Shown: positions 12,820 through 19,823 of the stretch, one piece after another | Position numbering within the stretch: position 1 is the first letter of the stretch | How the letters are laid out: each line of letters begins with the position of its first letter | Assembly: GCA_902461085.1 (NCBI GenBank) | Contig: CABPWH010000038.1 | Coordinates: forward strand, 1-19,823 | DNA: 19,823 nt | Source of the DNA: an uncultured Collinsella sp. | GTDB taxonomy: Bacteria > Actinomycetota > Coriobacteriia > Coriobacteriales > Coriobacteriaceae | Direction of reading: 5' to 3' | The notes under the pieces: model-generated | Told to the model about the DNA's origin: nothing | Databases searched by the model: none | What the model saw: only the letters and a program-made list of their open reading frames with translations | Translations under genes and position numbers: made by a program

Positions 12820-13811
12820 TAATAATCCAGCTTCCACATGTAGCGGCGCGTCATGTAGTCCTTGTGAGTAACGGCAGAGAGTGCACGCATATACACGTTG
12901 TTGAGGATCGGGGCAAAGATCAGGTGGTTGAAGTACTCGCTCACGCTGTCCTTGATGTCGTTGAGGCCGAGCTCCTTGGCGTCAAGCTGATAGACGCGCT
13001 CGCCACCGTACTGGTTGACGAAGCGGATGCCGCGCTCGTCGTTGCAGCGGCTGCGGCCGACGCTGATGAGCTGGAACAGCGAGGTACGCTTGTCCAGGAT
13101 CTCGAAGGGACCGTGGAAGAAGTCGCAGGTGTTGATGGTGCAGGAGTCAATCTGCAGCATCTCCTGCACGTTGCAGATGCTAAAGACGTAGGCGGCACCA
13201 AAGAGCGGACCCTGAGCCATGACGTTGATGCAGGGCTTGTCGGCGTTCTGCTCGGCCCACTTGGCAGCAAGCGGACGGGTGTACTCGACGGCCTTGCGAT
13301 AGATGGGGTCGACCAAGTCGAACGCGGCCATAGCGGTCTCGTACTCGGCATAGCCCTCGGTCTGCTGCGTAAGCTCCATGGCGATCATGGTCACGACGGC
13401 GGAGTTGGTGCGGCCCATGCAGGACTCGTCGACGGCCAAGCTGTCGTACTGGATCTTGTAGTCGCAGACCTCGGTGAGGCCGGACTCGTCAACATAGATG
13501 GCGATGGTGCTGGCGCCGTGGTCCTTGGCGACCTGGGCGGCGACGATGGTCTCCTTGGTGCCGCGCATGGACACGACGACGGCCAGGGTGTTCTCGTTGA
13601 CGTAGGCCGGGGTTGCGTGCACGAATTCGTTGCTGGTGTAGCTGGAGCTCACGACCTGCGTGGCCTCGTGCTCCATAAAGTATTGAGCAGGGTAGTTGCC
13701 GCCATTGGATCCGCCGGCGCCAATCCACACGACGCGCTTGATACCGCCCTTGTCTGCCTTGTCAGCCAAAACCTGGGAGACGACATCCTTAACCTGTTCC
13801 TGAGTAGTCAT
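12819..13811 (-). CDS. SIS-domain sugar-phosphate deglycase/isomerase, FrlB-like (copy 3)
   Basis: A 330-residue paralogue of the SIS genes at 81 and 7372. First SIS domain: GAGGSNGG (31-38) and VSMRGTKET (80-88). Second: AQGPLFGAAY (199-208) and TCDFFHGPFE (228-237). The tail DYMTRRYMWKLDY is nearly that of copy 2. Glu217 and His233 keep the proposed catalytic positions, but the Glu of the SGE/TGE motif in the other two copies is Asp230 here, which may alter substrate choice. Divergent from regulator 3, with a 205-bp shared control region containing repeated GCATACAA sites, so it is almost certainly that regulator's target. AAAGG lies about 10 bases before the ATG. Role inferred as a phosphorylated Amadori-product deglycase or isomerase; no transporter is directly attached. 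Confidence 0.87.
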   Translation of the reverse strand: MTTQEQVKDVVSQVLADKADKGGIKRVVWIGAGGSNGGNYPAQYFMEHEATQVVSSSYTSNEFVHATPAYVNENTLAVVVSMRGTKETIVAAQVAKDHGASTIAIYVDESGLTEVCDYKIQYDSLAVDESCMGRTNSAVVTMIAMELTQQTEGYAEYETAMAAFDLVDPIYRKAVEYTRPLAAKWAEQNADKPCINVMAQGPLFGAAYVFSICNVQEMLQIDSCTINTCDFFHGPFEILDKRTSLFQLISVGRSRCNDERGIRFVNQYGGERVYQLDAKELGLNDIKDSVSEYFNHLIFAPILNNVYMRALSAVTHKDYMTRRYMWKLDY

Positions 13812-13848
13812 CGTGCATCAGCCTTTCTTCTCGTTTGATGCTCTCGAT

Positions 13849-14000
13849 GGCATACAAGTTACATACATGTTTTGGTTATGTCGACTAGTTGTATGCTATA
13901 TTTGTCTTAGAAATTTTGCTGGTAAGGTTTTCGATTGTTCGTTACCAGCAGTTTTGTTCTTGTATTGAATACATGCTTGCTTAGTTAGGCATACAAGTTA
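13849..14000. promoter_or_regulatory. Repeated operator sites between SIS copy 3 and regulator 3
   Basis: GGCATACAAGTTA occurs twice in direct orientation (13849-13861, 13988-14000), and its first eight bases occur inverted as TTGTATGC (13889-13896). A separate palindrome TGTAT-TGA-ATACA lies at 13961-13973. The inverted copy overlaps an extended -10 (TGCTATATT, 13894-13902, plus strand) that could drive regulator 3. The layout suggests one repressor controlling both divergent genes, perhaps with looping between sites about 140 bp apart. Confidence 0.65.
13917..13950. other. 9-bp-arm hairpin in the divergent control region
   Basis: TGCTGGTAA (13917-13925) and TTACCAGCA (13942-13950) are exact complements around a 16-base loop. 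If the extended -10 at 13894-13902 is used, this would fold in the 5' leader of regulator 3. Otherwise it may be an operator for another protein. Confidence 0.5.
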
Positions 14001-14016
14001 GATATAGGTTGGCAAT

Positions 14017-14739
14017 ATGAGCGTCTCATCTAAAAAGAAACTGAGCCAATACGAGCGCTTGGCGGGCATGCTGCGCGACCGCATCGCCGCCGGCACCTAC
14101 GCGCGCGGAGACAAGCTGCCGTCCGAGATGGAACTCATGGACGAATCGGGGCTGTCGCGCAGCACCGTGCGCCATGCCCTTAAGGTGCTCGTTGATGAGG
14201 GCCTGGTTCGCACCGAGCGCGGACGTGGTGCCTTTGTGGCCGACACGCCCGCGCTCCACGAGAACAACCTGGTGTTTTCGAGCTATACCAAGCAGGTCGA
14301 AGGCCAGGGCATGAAGCCCACCACGCGCACCGTGGACTCGGGCTTTACCAAGGCGGGCGGCAGCATAGCTAAGTTCTTTGATGCCGCCGTGGGCAGCAAG
14401 CTCGTCAAACTTGTCCGTCTGCGTTATCTGGACGATGCGCCGCTGTGCCTGGAGACCACCTATCTACCACCGAGCTTTGAGGCACTCATCGATCGTGATA
14501 TCAACGGTTCGCTCTACGCCACGCTGCGACAGGAGTTCCATCGCGCACCGGCACAGGGGCATAAGACCTTTGAAGTGTGCTATGCCTCGCAAAACGAGGC
14601 GTTTTTGCTCAACGTTGAGCGCGGGCAGGCGCTGATCCTGATCACCGACTACGTCTACGACACCGACGGCCGCCCGCTCCATGTCTCCAAGCGCATCCAA
14701 CGCACCGACCGCGCCAAATACACCGAGCCCATCGGCTAA
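14017..14739 (+). CDS. GntR family transcriptional regulator, HutC/UTRA type (regulator 3)
   Basis: A 240-residue repressor and the only clear plus-strand gene. Winged helix-turn-helix at about 9-76: LSQYERLAGMLRDRIAAGTY, KLPSEMELMDESGLSRSTVRHALKVL, wing ERGRGAFV. UTRA domain at about 90-235. The helix-turn-helix is clearly different from regulators 1 and 2 (STVRHALK versus ITVRRA), matching its different candidate operator GCATACAA. One operator copy ends 16 bases before the ATG. Divergent from SIS copy 3. The Shine-Dalgarno is weak (AGG about 11 bases upstream). It converges on the GNAT gene with a shared hairpin at 14740-14772. Confidence 0.9.
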   Translation: MSVSSKKKLSQYERLAGMLRDRIAAGTYARGDKLPSEMELMDESGLSRSTVRHALKVLVDEGLVRTERGRGAFVADTPALHENNLVFSSYTKQVEGQGMKPTTRTVDSGFTKAGGSIAKFFDAAVGSKLVKLVRLRYLDDAPLCLETTYLPPSFEALIDRDINGSLYATLRQEFHRAPAQGHKTFEVCYASQNEAFLLNVERGQALILITDYVYDTDGRPLHVSKRIQRTDRAKYTEPIG

Positions 14740-14772
14740 CCTGCCAAAATAGACCTGTCCCTAAATGGTAGG
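14740..14772. repeat. Dispersed hairpin repeat, copy 3, between convergent genes
   Basis: ACCTGCCA (14739-14746) pairs with TGGTAGGT (14766-14773) with one G-T. The 33-base unit is an inverted relative of 5091-5123 and 7227-7259 (six differences from the latter). It lies at the junction of the convergent regulator 3 and GNAT genes and overlaps the GNAT stop, where it may act as a weak two-way terminator. Confidence 0.6.
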
Positions 14773-15351
14773 TTTGGGGAGGTCGGGGAACCAGGTTGGT
14801 TTGGGTTGGTTGGGCGTGCGCTCGGCTAGGACCAGCTCCATCCAACACATGTCGTACCAGCGACCGAGCTTTTGGGCACAGCGGTCGAAGGCACCCACCA
14901 GGCGATATCCCATATGGGCATGGAAGTCCTGACTGTTGTGCGTCAGATACTCGTCGTCCTTGTCGTGCGGCACGGCAATGAGCGCGCACATATTGGTGAT
15001 GCCCATCGCGATCAGACATTGCTTGAGCGTATCGTGCAACTTGCGGCCCAGCCCGCCGTGGCGCACGTCGCACGCCAGGTAGATCGACGTCTCGACCGAC
15101 CAGTCGTATGCCTCGCGGCTGTTGAGCGGGCTCACATAGGCATAGCCTACCGGACGCCCGTCCAGCTCCATCACCAAATACGGATAGCGCTTGAGCGTAC
15201 GCTCGATGCGCCCGGCGAACTCCTCAACGCTCGGCACCTCGTATTCGCAGGTAATCGCCGTCTGGCGCACATACGGCTCATAGATGGCAAGCAACGCCGG
15301 CGCGTCTTCGGGCGTCGCCAGGCGAATCGTCGGCTCGGACATCTCGGTCAT
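14761..15351 (-). CDS. GNAT family N-acetyltransferase (phosphinothricin acetyltransferase-like)
   Basis: A 196-residue acetyl-CoA-dependent acetyltransferase. IRLATPEDAPALLAIYEPYVRQTAITCEYE is the typical start of the Pat/YncA subgroup; YVSPLNSREAYDWSVETSIYL precedes the acetyl-CoA loop RHGGLGRKL (about 104-112), and NSQDFHAHMGYRLVGAFDRCAQKLGRWYDMCWMEL is the usual C-terminal signature. Members acetylate phosphinothricin, methionine sulfoximine or related amino acid analogues; the true substrate here is not known. ATG at 15351 has GAAGGG about 5 bases upstream. It follows the threonine aldolase terminator, so it is likely a separate unit. The last residues overlap a hairpin repeat shared with regulator 3. 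Confidence 0.85.
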   Translation of the reverse strand: MTEMSEPTIRLATPEDAPALLAIYEPYVRQTAITCEYEVPSVEEFAGRIERTLKRYPYLVMELDGRPVGYAYVSPLNSREAYDWSVETSIYLACDVRHGGLGRKLHDTLKQCLIAMGITNMCALIAVPHDKDDEYLTHNSQDFHAHMGYRLVGAFDRCAQKLGRWYDMCWMELVLAERTPNQPKPTWFPDLPKPTI

Positions 15352-15366
15352 ACAACCCTTCTCCCC

Positions 15367-15410
15367 CAAAAGCAAAGGCCACCCTGCGCCAAACCCGGCG
15401 CAAGGCGGCC
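15367..15410 (-). terminator. Intrinsic terminator of the threonine aldolase gene
   Basis: On the minus strand GGCCGCCTTGCGCC (15397-15410) pairs fully with GGCGCAGGGTGGCC (15377-15390), including two G-U pairs, around a 6-base loop, followed by TTTGCTTTT. It starts 19 bases after the aldolase stop and ends just before the GNAT gene. Confidence 0.85.
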
Positions 15411-15428
15411 CCTCGTCATTACATCAGG

Positions 15429-16454
15429 CTACAGGACAGCCGCCAGCGCGTCGATGTCCTCCTGCGTCGTGGCCCAGCTGGTGCAAAAGCGCACCACCGT
15501 ATGAGTATCGTCGTACTTTTCCCAGTACTCGATCGCCGCATGCTCGCGAATGCGGGCCATATCCTCGTTGGGCAGAATCACGAACTGCTGGTTCGTGGGC
15601 GTCTCCAAGAAGAACTGGTAGCCGCGCTCGTGCAGCACACGACGCAGCGCCCGAGCGGTCTCAATCGCCTGGCGACCAATCTCAAAATACAGGCCATCGG
15701 TAAAGAGCGCCTCAAACTGGACGCCCGTCAGGCGGCCCTTGGCCAACAGCGCGCCGTGCTGCTTAATGCGCGGAATAGGATGCGCCGGGGCGTGCATGCC
15801 ACAGAACACCACAGCCTCGCCGCAAAGCGCACCACACTTGGTGCCGCCGATGTAGAACACGTCACACAGCTGCGCCAGCTCGGGCAGGGCAATGTCGCAC
15901 TCATCGGCCGCCAGCGCATAGGCCAGGCGGGCGCCATCCACAAACAGCGGAATCTCGCGCTTCTGGCACACTGCGTGAATCGCCGCGAGCTCGGCCTTGG
16001 AGTACAGCGTGCCGTACTCGGTCGATAGGCTCACGTACACGGCACCCGGAAACACCGTGTGCTCGTAGCTCTCGTTTTCGTAGAACACCTGGATATAGTT
16101 CTCGAGGTCCTCGGCGTGCATCTTGCCCTCGTAGCCGGGGATGGTGAGCACCTTGTGGCCGCCAAACTCGATGGCGCCCGCCTCGTGGCAAGCGACGTGG
16201 CCAGTCTCGGCAGCAACGACGCCCTCGTACGGCGCAAGCAGCATGTCGATCACCGTCGCGTTAGCCTGCGTGCCGCCCACCAGGAAAAACACGTCGGCGT
16301 CAGGCGCCTGGCAGGCCTCGCGAATAAGTTGCTTGGCACGCTCGGTATGCGCATCGGTACCGTAGCCGGGCTGCGGCTCCATATTGGTGTCGACGAGCGC
16401 CTGCAGCACTGCCGGGTGTGCGCCGTGGGAATAATCGTTGTTGAACGCGAGCAT
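15429..16454 (-). CDS. Low-specificity L-threonine aldolase (PLP-dependent)
   Basis: A 341-residue fold-type I PLP enzyme that splits L-threonine (or allo-threonine) to glycine and acetaldehyde. It starts with FNNDYSHGAHPAVLQAL, close to the family pattern, and has the cofactor loop GGTQAN (60-65), stacking His90 in GHVACHEAGA, Asp173 and Arg176 in VDGARLAYA, and the PLP lysine Lys206 in YIGGTKCGA. Length is usual for the family. GAGAGG lies 6 bases before the ATG. A single gene with its own terminator; PAP2 is 45 bp upstream and may be co-transcribed. The related beta-eliminating lyases are an alternative, but the motif set favours aldolase. Confidence 0.92.
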   Translation of the reverse strand: MLAFNNDYSHGAHPAVLQALVDTNMEPQPGYGTDAHTERAKQLIREACQAPDADVFFLVGGTQANATVIDMLLAPYEGVVAAETGHVACHEAGAIEFGGHKVLTIPGYEGKMHAEDLENYIQVFYENESYEHTVFPGAVYVSLSTEYGTLYSKAELAAIHAVCQKREIPLFVDGARLAYALAADECDIALPELAQLCDVFYIGGTKCGALCGEAVVFCGMHAPAHPIPRIKQHGALLAKGRLTGVQFEALFTDGLYFEIGRQAIETARALRRVLHERGYQFFLETPTNQQFVILPNEDMARIREHAAIEYWEKYDDTHTVVRFCTSWATTQEDIDALAAVL

Positions 16455-16499
16455 GGCAATCCTCTCTTACCGGGTATCGGCCAGATGATTCAAACGGAG

Positions 16500-17363
16500 C
16501 TATTGTACGCCGTTGGGATAGGCAATGCGCGCGGCGAGACACTCAAGCGCCAGCACCAGGGCAAAGCCGCAGCTCACGTCGCTCAAAAAGTGTGCGCCGA
16601 TCACGATGCGGCCAAACGCGACGAGCGCCGCGACCACAGCTGCCGCCCAAAAGATCACGCGGCGACGCGAAGGTTTTTCCTTAAAAGCCGCCGCGGGAAG
16701 CCCGGCGAGCATAAGGCCGATCGCCGCATGCGCCGTGTGTCCGCTCGCAAACGACTTGAACCCGTCCTTGATCACGCCGGCGGCGATATAGGTCCACTTG
16801 TCGGGATTGCCGATCACCCACCACGGCTGAAACTCGAGCCCCTGCGTCACCTCGATCACGCGCATGCGCGGGCGCGACCACAGCGGCTTGACGATCACGT
16901 TGAGGATAATGGCCTGAGCGACCCACACGGCAAGCACCATCAACGCCCAGCGCGTGAGCTCATCGGGCTCGGTCGTGCGCGTGAGGCGATAGATGATAAG
17001 GTTGGCAGCGATGACCAGCACAAACGTCAGCACCAGCTGAACGGCAATGAGCTTACCGCTAACCCGCAGGGACGAAACGATCTCGTAGCCGGCCAGGCCA
17101 ACGTTGATCAGAACGCCCAGCACGGCGAGCCATTTGCTCCCCCTGGAGTCGGGACGCACCGCGCGTACGAGCATAACGCCCGCGACGCTCGCCGTCAGCT
17201 CGAACGGCAGCTCGCCGGCGGCCTCGATAAAGCGGCCGTACATGCTGCCGACGTTGAACAGCGCGCTCGAGATCTGATAATCGAAGAAACTGCCCACGCC
17301 CAGACAAAGGCACAGGACAGCCGCGATAATGGCGACATCTTTCTTATAGATGTATCCGAACAT
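16500..17363 (-). CDS. PAP2 family phosphatase (membrane, phosphatidic acid/undecaprenyl-PP type)
   Basis: A 287-residue membrane phosphatase with about six hydrophobic segments. The three PAP2 signatures are present: Lys159-x6-Arg166 in KPLWSRPRMR (the usual Pro after the second Arg is Met), SGH with His209 in KSFASGHTAH, and Arg252...His258...Asp262 in GRIVIGAHFLSD. The family dephosphorylates lipid phosphates at the outer membrane face. The start at 17363 (MFGYIYKKDV) has AAAGGA 4 bases upstream; a frame beginning at 17402 adds a non-membrane lead and is less likely. It lies downstream of mfd and structured element copy C. Confidence 0.87.
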   Translation of the reverse strand: MFGYIYKKDVAIIAAVLCLCLGVGSFFDYQISSALFNVGSMYGRFIEAAGELPFELTASVAGVMLVRAVRPDSRGSKWLAVLGVLINVGLAGYEIVSSLRVSGKLIAVQLVLTFVLVIAANLIIYRLTRTTEPDELTRWALMVLAVWVAQAIILNVIVKPLWSRPRMRVIEVTQGLEFQPWWVIGNPDKWTYIAAGVIKDGFKSFASGHTAHAAIGLMLAGLPAAAFKEKPSRRRVIFWAAAVVAALVAFGRIVIGAHFLSDVSCGFALVLALECLAARIAYPNGVQ

Positions 17364-17461
17364 GCTTTCCTTTCGGTCGGGCGAAGGGCGGTCAACCTGC
17401 AATGTGGGTGAGACGAAGATGGCTTTGTCCCGTAAATACCCTTACAGGTTGAGCATAAGTA

Positions 17462-17575
17462 AGCGAAAACGTTCCATTTGTGGCAAGGTGGCCCGAAGGA
17501 GGAGGGAAGCGTACTTGCGTACGCGACCGACGAGTGAGGGTCAGATTGCCCAAATGGGGCGTTTGCAGCGTCGAC
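17462..17575 (-). ncRNA. Structured intergenic RNA element, copy C
   Basis: Third copy, the same length as copy A. The interior GAGGAGGGAAGCGTACTT (plus reading) and the CGCGACCGACGA block are shared with copy A, but the terminal stem is AAACGTTCCATTTG / CAAATGGGGCGTTT (14 pairs, two G-U) and the inner stem TGGCCC/GGGTCA replaces TGACGT/ACGTCA. The apical loop on the minus strand is GCAA. The element begins 3 bases after the mfd stop, between mfd and PAP2. Confidence 0.65.
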
Positions 17576-17578
17576 CCG

Positions 17579-19823
17579 TTAGTCGTCGTCGCTGGCACCC
17601 AGCTGCTGCAGCAGCATGAGCGCCGCGGCCACGGGACCGGTGCCGTCGTTGGCGTCGAGGCCGCGACCCAGGCCGCTGCCCGCGCCGGCGCCCGCCTTGT
17701 AGGGCACCGACAGCTTGCGGCTCTTGGGGAAGTTCACCGCGCCATAGCGGGTCTTAAGTTCAAAGGCCACCTTTTTGGGCACGTCGACGCCCAAAAACGT
17801 GATGCGGCCGCCACTGAGTGTGACGCTCTCGAGCCCCAGGCGCTCGCCGCGAATGCGGATTCGTGCGCGATTGAACAGGTTGAGTCCCGCCAGCGGCAGC
17901 TCGCCATGCGCGGCCTCGGTCTCTTCCTGCACCTCATCGATGCTCTCCAGGTCCTCGGCCGCTGCGAGCTTACGGTACACGAGCACGCGCTGATCCACCG
18001 CCGGCAGGTACTCCTCGGACAAGAAGTAGTCGGCCGGCAGGTTAATGCCCACGCTCGCCGCCTCCACGCCGGCGTCATCATCGCCGCGCGCCTCGGCCAC
18101 TGCCCGGCCCAGCATCTGCGTAAACAGATCAAAGCCCACGCTCGACAGGTTGCCGTGCTGCTCGGCGCCCATGAGCGAACCGGCACCGCGGATCTCCAGG
18201 TCGCGCATGGCGATGCGCATGCCGCTGCCCAGGTCTTGGAACTCGGAAAGCGCGGTCAGGCGCGCCGTGGCCTCCTCGGTGAGCGGCAGCTCACCCGGGA
18301 ACATAAAGTACGCGTATGCCTGCGTGGCCGAGCGGCCCACGCGGCCCTTGAGCTGGTAGAGCTGCGCCAGACCCAAACGCTGCGAGTCCTCGATGATGAG
18401 CGTGTTGGCCGTTGCGTTGTCGATACCGCTCTCCACAATGGTCGTAGCGATAAGCACGTCAATCTTCTTGGTCGCGAACTCGATCATCACGTCCTCGACC
18501 TCGCGCGGGCTCATCTTGCCGTGTGCCACACCCACGCGCGCCTCGGGCGCGGCCTCGTGCACGCGCGCCACGGCATCGTCGATGGTCTTGACGCGGTTGG
18601 ACACGTAATACACCTGACCGCCGCGGCCCACCTCCAGGCGAATCGCCGCGCTCACCACGTCGGGGTCGTACTCCCCCACGTGTACGATCACGGGACGACG
18701 CCCGGTCGGCGGTGTGGTGATCAGGCTCATGTCGCGCACGCCGCTCGTGGCCATCTGCATGGTACGCGGGATGGGCGTTGCCGAGAGCGTGAGCACGTCG
18801 ATTTGCTCACGCAGGTTTTTGAGCTGCTCCTTGTGCTGCACACCAAAGCGCTGCTCCTCGTCGATGATCACCATGCCCAGGTTCTTGGGGTTCACATCGG
18901 CAGAAAGCAAGCGGTGCGTGCCGATGAGCACATCGATCGTGCCCTCGGCAAACGCCTTGAGCGCGCGCTTTTGCTGCGCCGGGGTGCGGAAGCGGCTGAG
19001 CACCTCGACCTCCAGGCCAAACGGGGCAAAGCGCTCAAAGAATGTCTCGTAGTGCTGTTGGGCCAGAATGGTCGTGGGGCAGAGCACCATGACCTGGCGG
19101 CCGGAGTCCACGCACTTAAAGGCCGCGCGCAGGGCGACCTCGGTCTTGCCGAAACCCACGTCGCCGCACAGCAGGCGGTCCATGGGCTTGGGTGCCTCCA
19201 TGTCGGCCTTGATGTCGGCGATAGCCTCCAGCTGGTCGCGTGTCTCGTCGTAGGGGAAGCTCTCCTCCATCTCGATCTGCTCGGGCGTATCGGGCGGACA
19301 GGCGATACCGGTAATCGACGAGCGGCGCGTATACAGGTCGACCAGATCAAACGCCAGCTTTTTGGCATTCTTGCGCGCCTTGTTGGTAGCCCGCGTCCAG
19401 TCGGCGGTGTTGAGCCTGGTCAAGCGCGGTTTATCGCCGTCGGGACCAACGTAGCGCGTAATGCGGTCAACCTGCTCCAGCGGCACGTAGAGCTTGTCGC
19501 CATCGGCGTATTCCAGCAAAAAGTAGTCGCGTTCCTTGCCGCCCACTTCCTGGCGCGCAATCTCGCTAAAGAGCGCGATGCCGTGGGTAGCGTGCACCAC
19601 GTAGTCGCCCGGCTTAAACGGGAAGGTGATCTGCGTAATGTCAACCTTGCGGCGGCTGCGCGCGCGGTTGGCATCCATGCGGGCGTTGAGGTCGGCGATC
19701 GAGAACACGGCCAAATTGGCGTCGGGCACCACCACGCCCTGCGGCAGGGCAGAGTCCACAAAGGTCACGCGCCCGCGCGAGATGGTGGGCACGGCGGCGC
19801 CGGCGGCAGCCTGCGCGGCGCCC
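17579..19823 (-). CDS. mfd: Transcription-repair coupling factor Mfd (5' end outside window)
   Basis: The C-terminal 747 residues of Mfd; the frame stays open through the right edge, so perhaps the first 400 or so residues are missing. Seen in order: the RNA polymerase-interacting CarD-like domain (FPFKPGDYVVHATHGIALF to YVPLEQVDRITRYVG, about 66-125 of the visible part), the RecG-like helicase with Walker A GDVGFGKTE (220-228) and DEEQRFG (321-327), the translocation motif region, and the C-terminal D7 domain. It ends with a glycine/alanine-rich linker and an LMLLQQLGASDDD tail. Mfd removes stalled RNA polymerase at lesions and recruits UvrA. A GTG at 19792 is not the start because the upstream codons continue in frame. 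Confidence 0.96.
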   Translation of the reverse strand, partial: GAAQAAAGAAVPTISRGRVTFVDSALPQGVVVPDANLAVFSIADLNARMDANRARSRRKVDITQITFPFKPGDYVVHATHGIALFSEIARQEVGGKERDYFLLEYADGDKLYVPLEQVDRITRYVGPDGDKPRLTRLNTADWTRATNKARKNAKKLAFDLVDLYTRRSSITGIACPPDTPEQIEMEESFPYDETRDQLEAIADIKADMEAPKPMDRLLCGDVGFGKTEVALRAAFKCVDSGRQVMVLCPTTILAQQHYETFFERFAPFGLEVEVLSRFRTPAQQKRALKAFAEGTIDVLIGTHRLLSADVNPKNLGMVIIDEEQRFGVQHKEQLKNLREQIDVLTLSATPIPRTMQMATSGVRDMSLITTPPTGRRPVIVHVGEYDPDVVSAAIRLEVGRGGQVYYVSNRVKTIDDAVARVHEAAPEARVGVAHGKMSPREVEDVMIEFATKKIDVLIATTIVESGIDNATANTLIIEDSQRLGLAQLYQLKGRVGRSATQAYAYFMFPGELPLTEEATARLTALSEFQDLGSGMRIAMRDLEIRGAGSLMGAEQHGNLSSVGFDLFTQMLGRAVAEARGDDDAGVEAASVGINLPADYFLSEEYLPAVDQRVLVYRKLAAAEDLESIDEVQEETEAAHGELPLAGLNLFNRARIRIRGERLGLESVTLSGGRITFLGVDVPKKVAFELKTRYGAVNFPKSRKLSVPYKAGAGAGSGLGRGLDANDGTGPVAAALMLLQQLGASDDD

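Noticed and set aside
16059..17411. Plus-strand open frame of about 450 codons opposite the aldolase and PAP2 genes
   Set aside because: Antisense to two genes with clear family motifs, crosses their junction, low-complexity composition.
1..19823. CRISPR arrays, tRNA/rRNA genes, insertion sequence transposases
   Set aside because: I saw no regularly spaced repeat array, no tRNA-like cloverleaf and no transposase motifs; the repeats present are single hairpins in separate gaps.

Overview
The window looks like a piece of chromosome from a GC-rich Coriobacteriia gut bacterium, most likely Collinsella or a close relative. This is inference from gene content, base composition and the style of the intergenic repeats; no marker gene was compared. 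Almost all genes lie on the minus strand, so they read right to left. The one clear plus-strand gene is a GntR-type regulator at 14017.

Reading in the direction of transcription, the right edge holds most of mfd (its N-terminus lies outside the window), then a PAP2 phosphatase, an L-threonine aldolase and a GNAT acetyltransferase. Next comes a divergent pair: a GntR/UTRA regulator (plus strand) and an FrlB-like SIS-domain protein. A DMT/EamA exporter follows, then a mannose-family PTS operon (fused IIAB, IIC, IID) running into a second FrlB-like SIS protein. A HAD phosphatase/phosphoglucomutase, a YitT-family membrane protein, a second GntR/UTRA regulator, recQ, a third GntR/UTRA regulator and a third FrlB-like SIS protein complete the left half.

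The main metabolic theme is three FrlB/GfrE/GfrF-like sugar-phosphate deglycase (or isomerase) paralogues, each near its own GntR/UTRA regulator and each with a different candidate operator. The middle module adds an uptake PTS and shares an ACGT-N5-(A/T)CGT operator with the second regulator and with the EamA exporter. A plausible reading is uptake and phosphorylation of glycated amino acids (Amadori products), cleavage to a hexose phosphate plus an amino acid, and export of the surplus amino acid. The substrates cannot be read from the sequence.

The intergenic DNA is rich in structured repeats. The most striking is a roughly 114-nt element present three times (4121, 12675, 17462). Each copy lies a few bases after the stop codon of a minus-strand gene. 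The long terminal stem keeps its pairing while its sequence changes, and conserved single-stranded blocks are kept, which is the signature of a selected RNA structure. There is also a 121-bp element with perfect 18-bp inverted ends, a 33-42-bp hairpin repeat in three copies, and several short palindromes.
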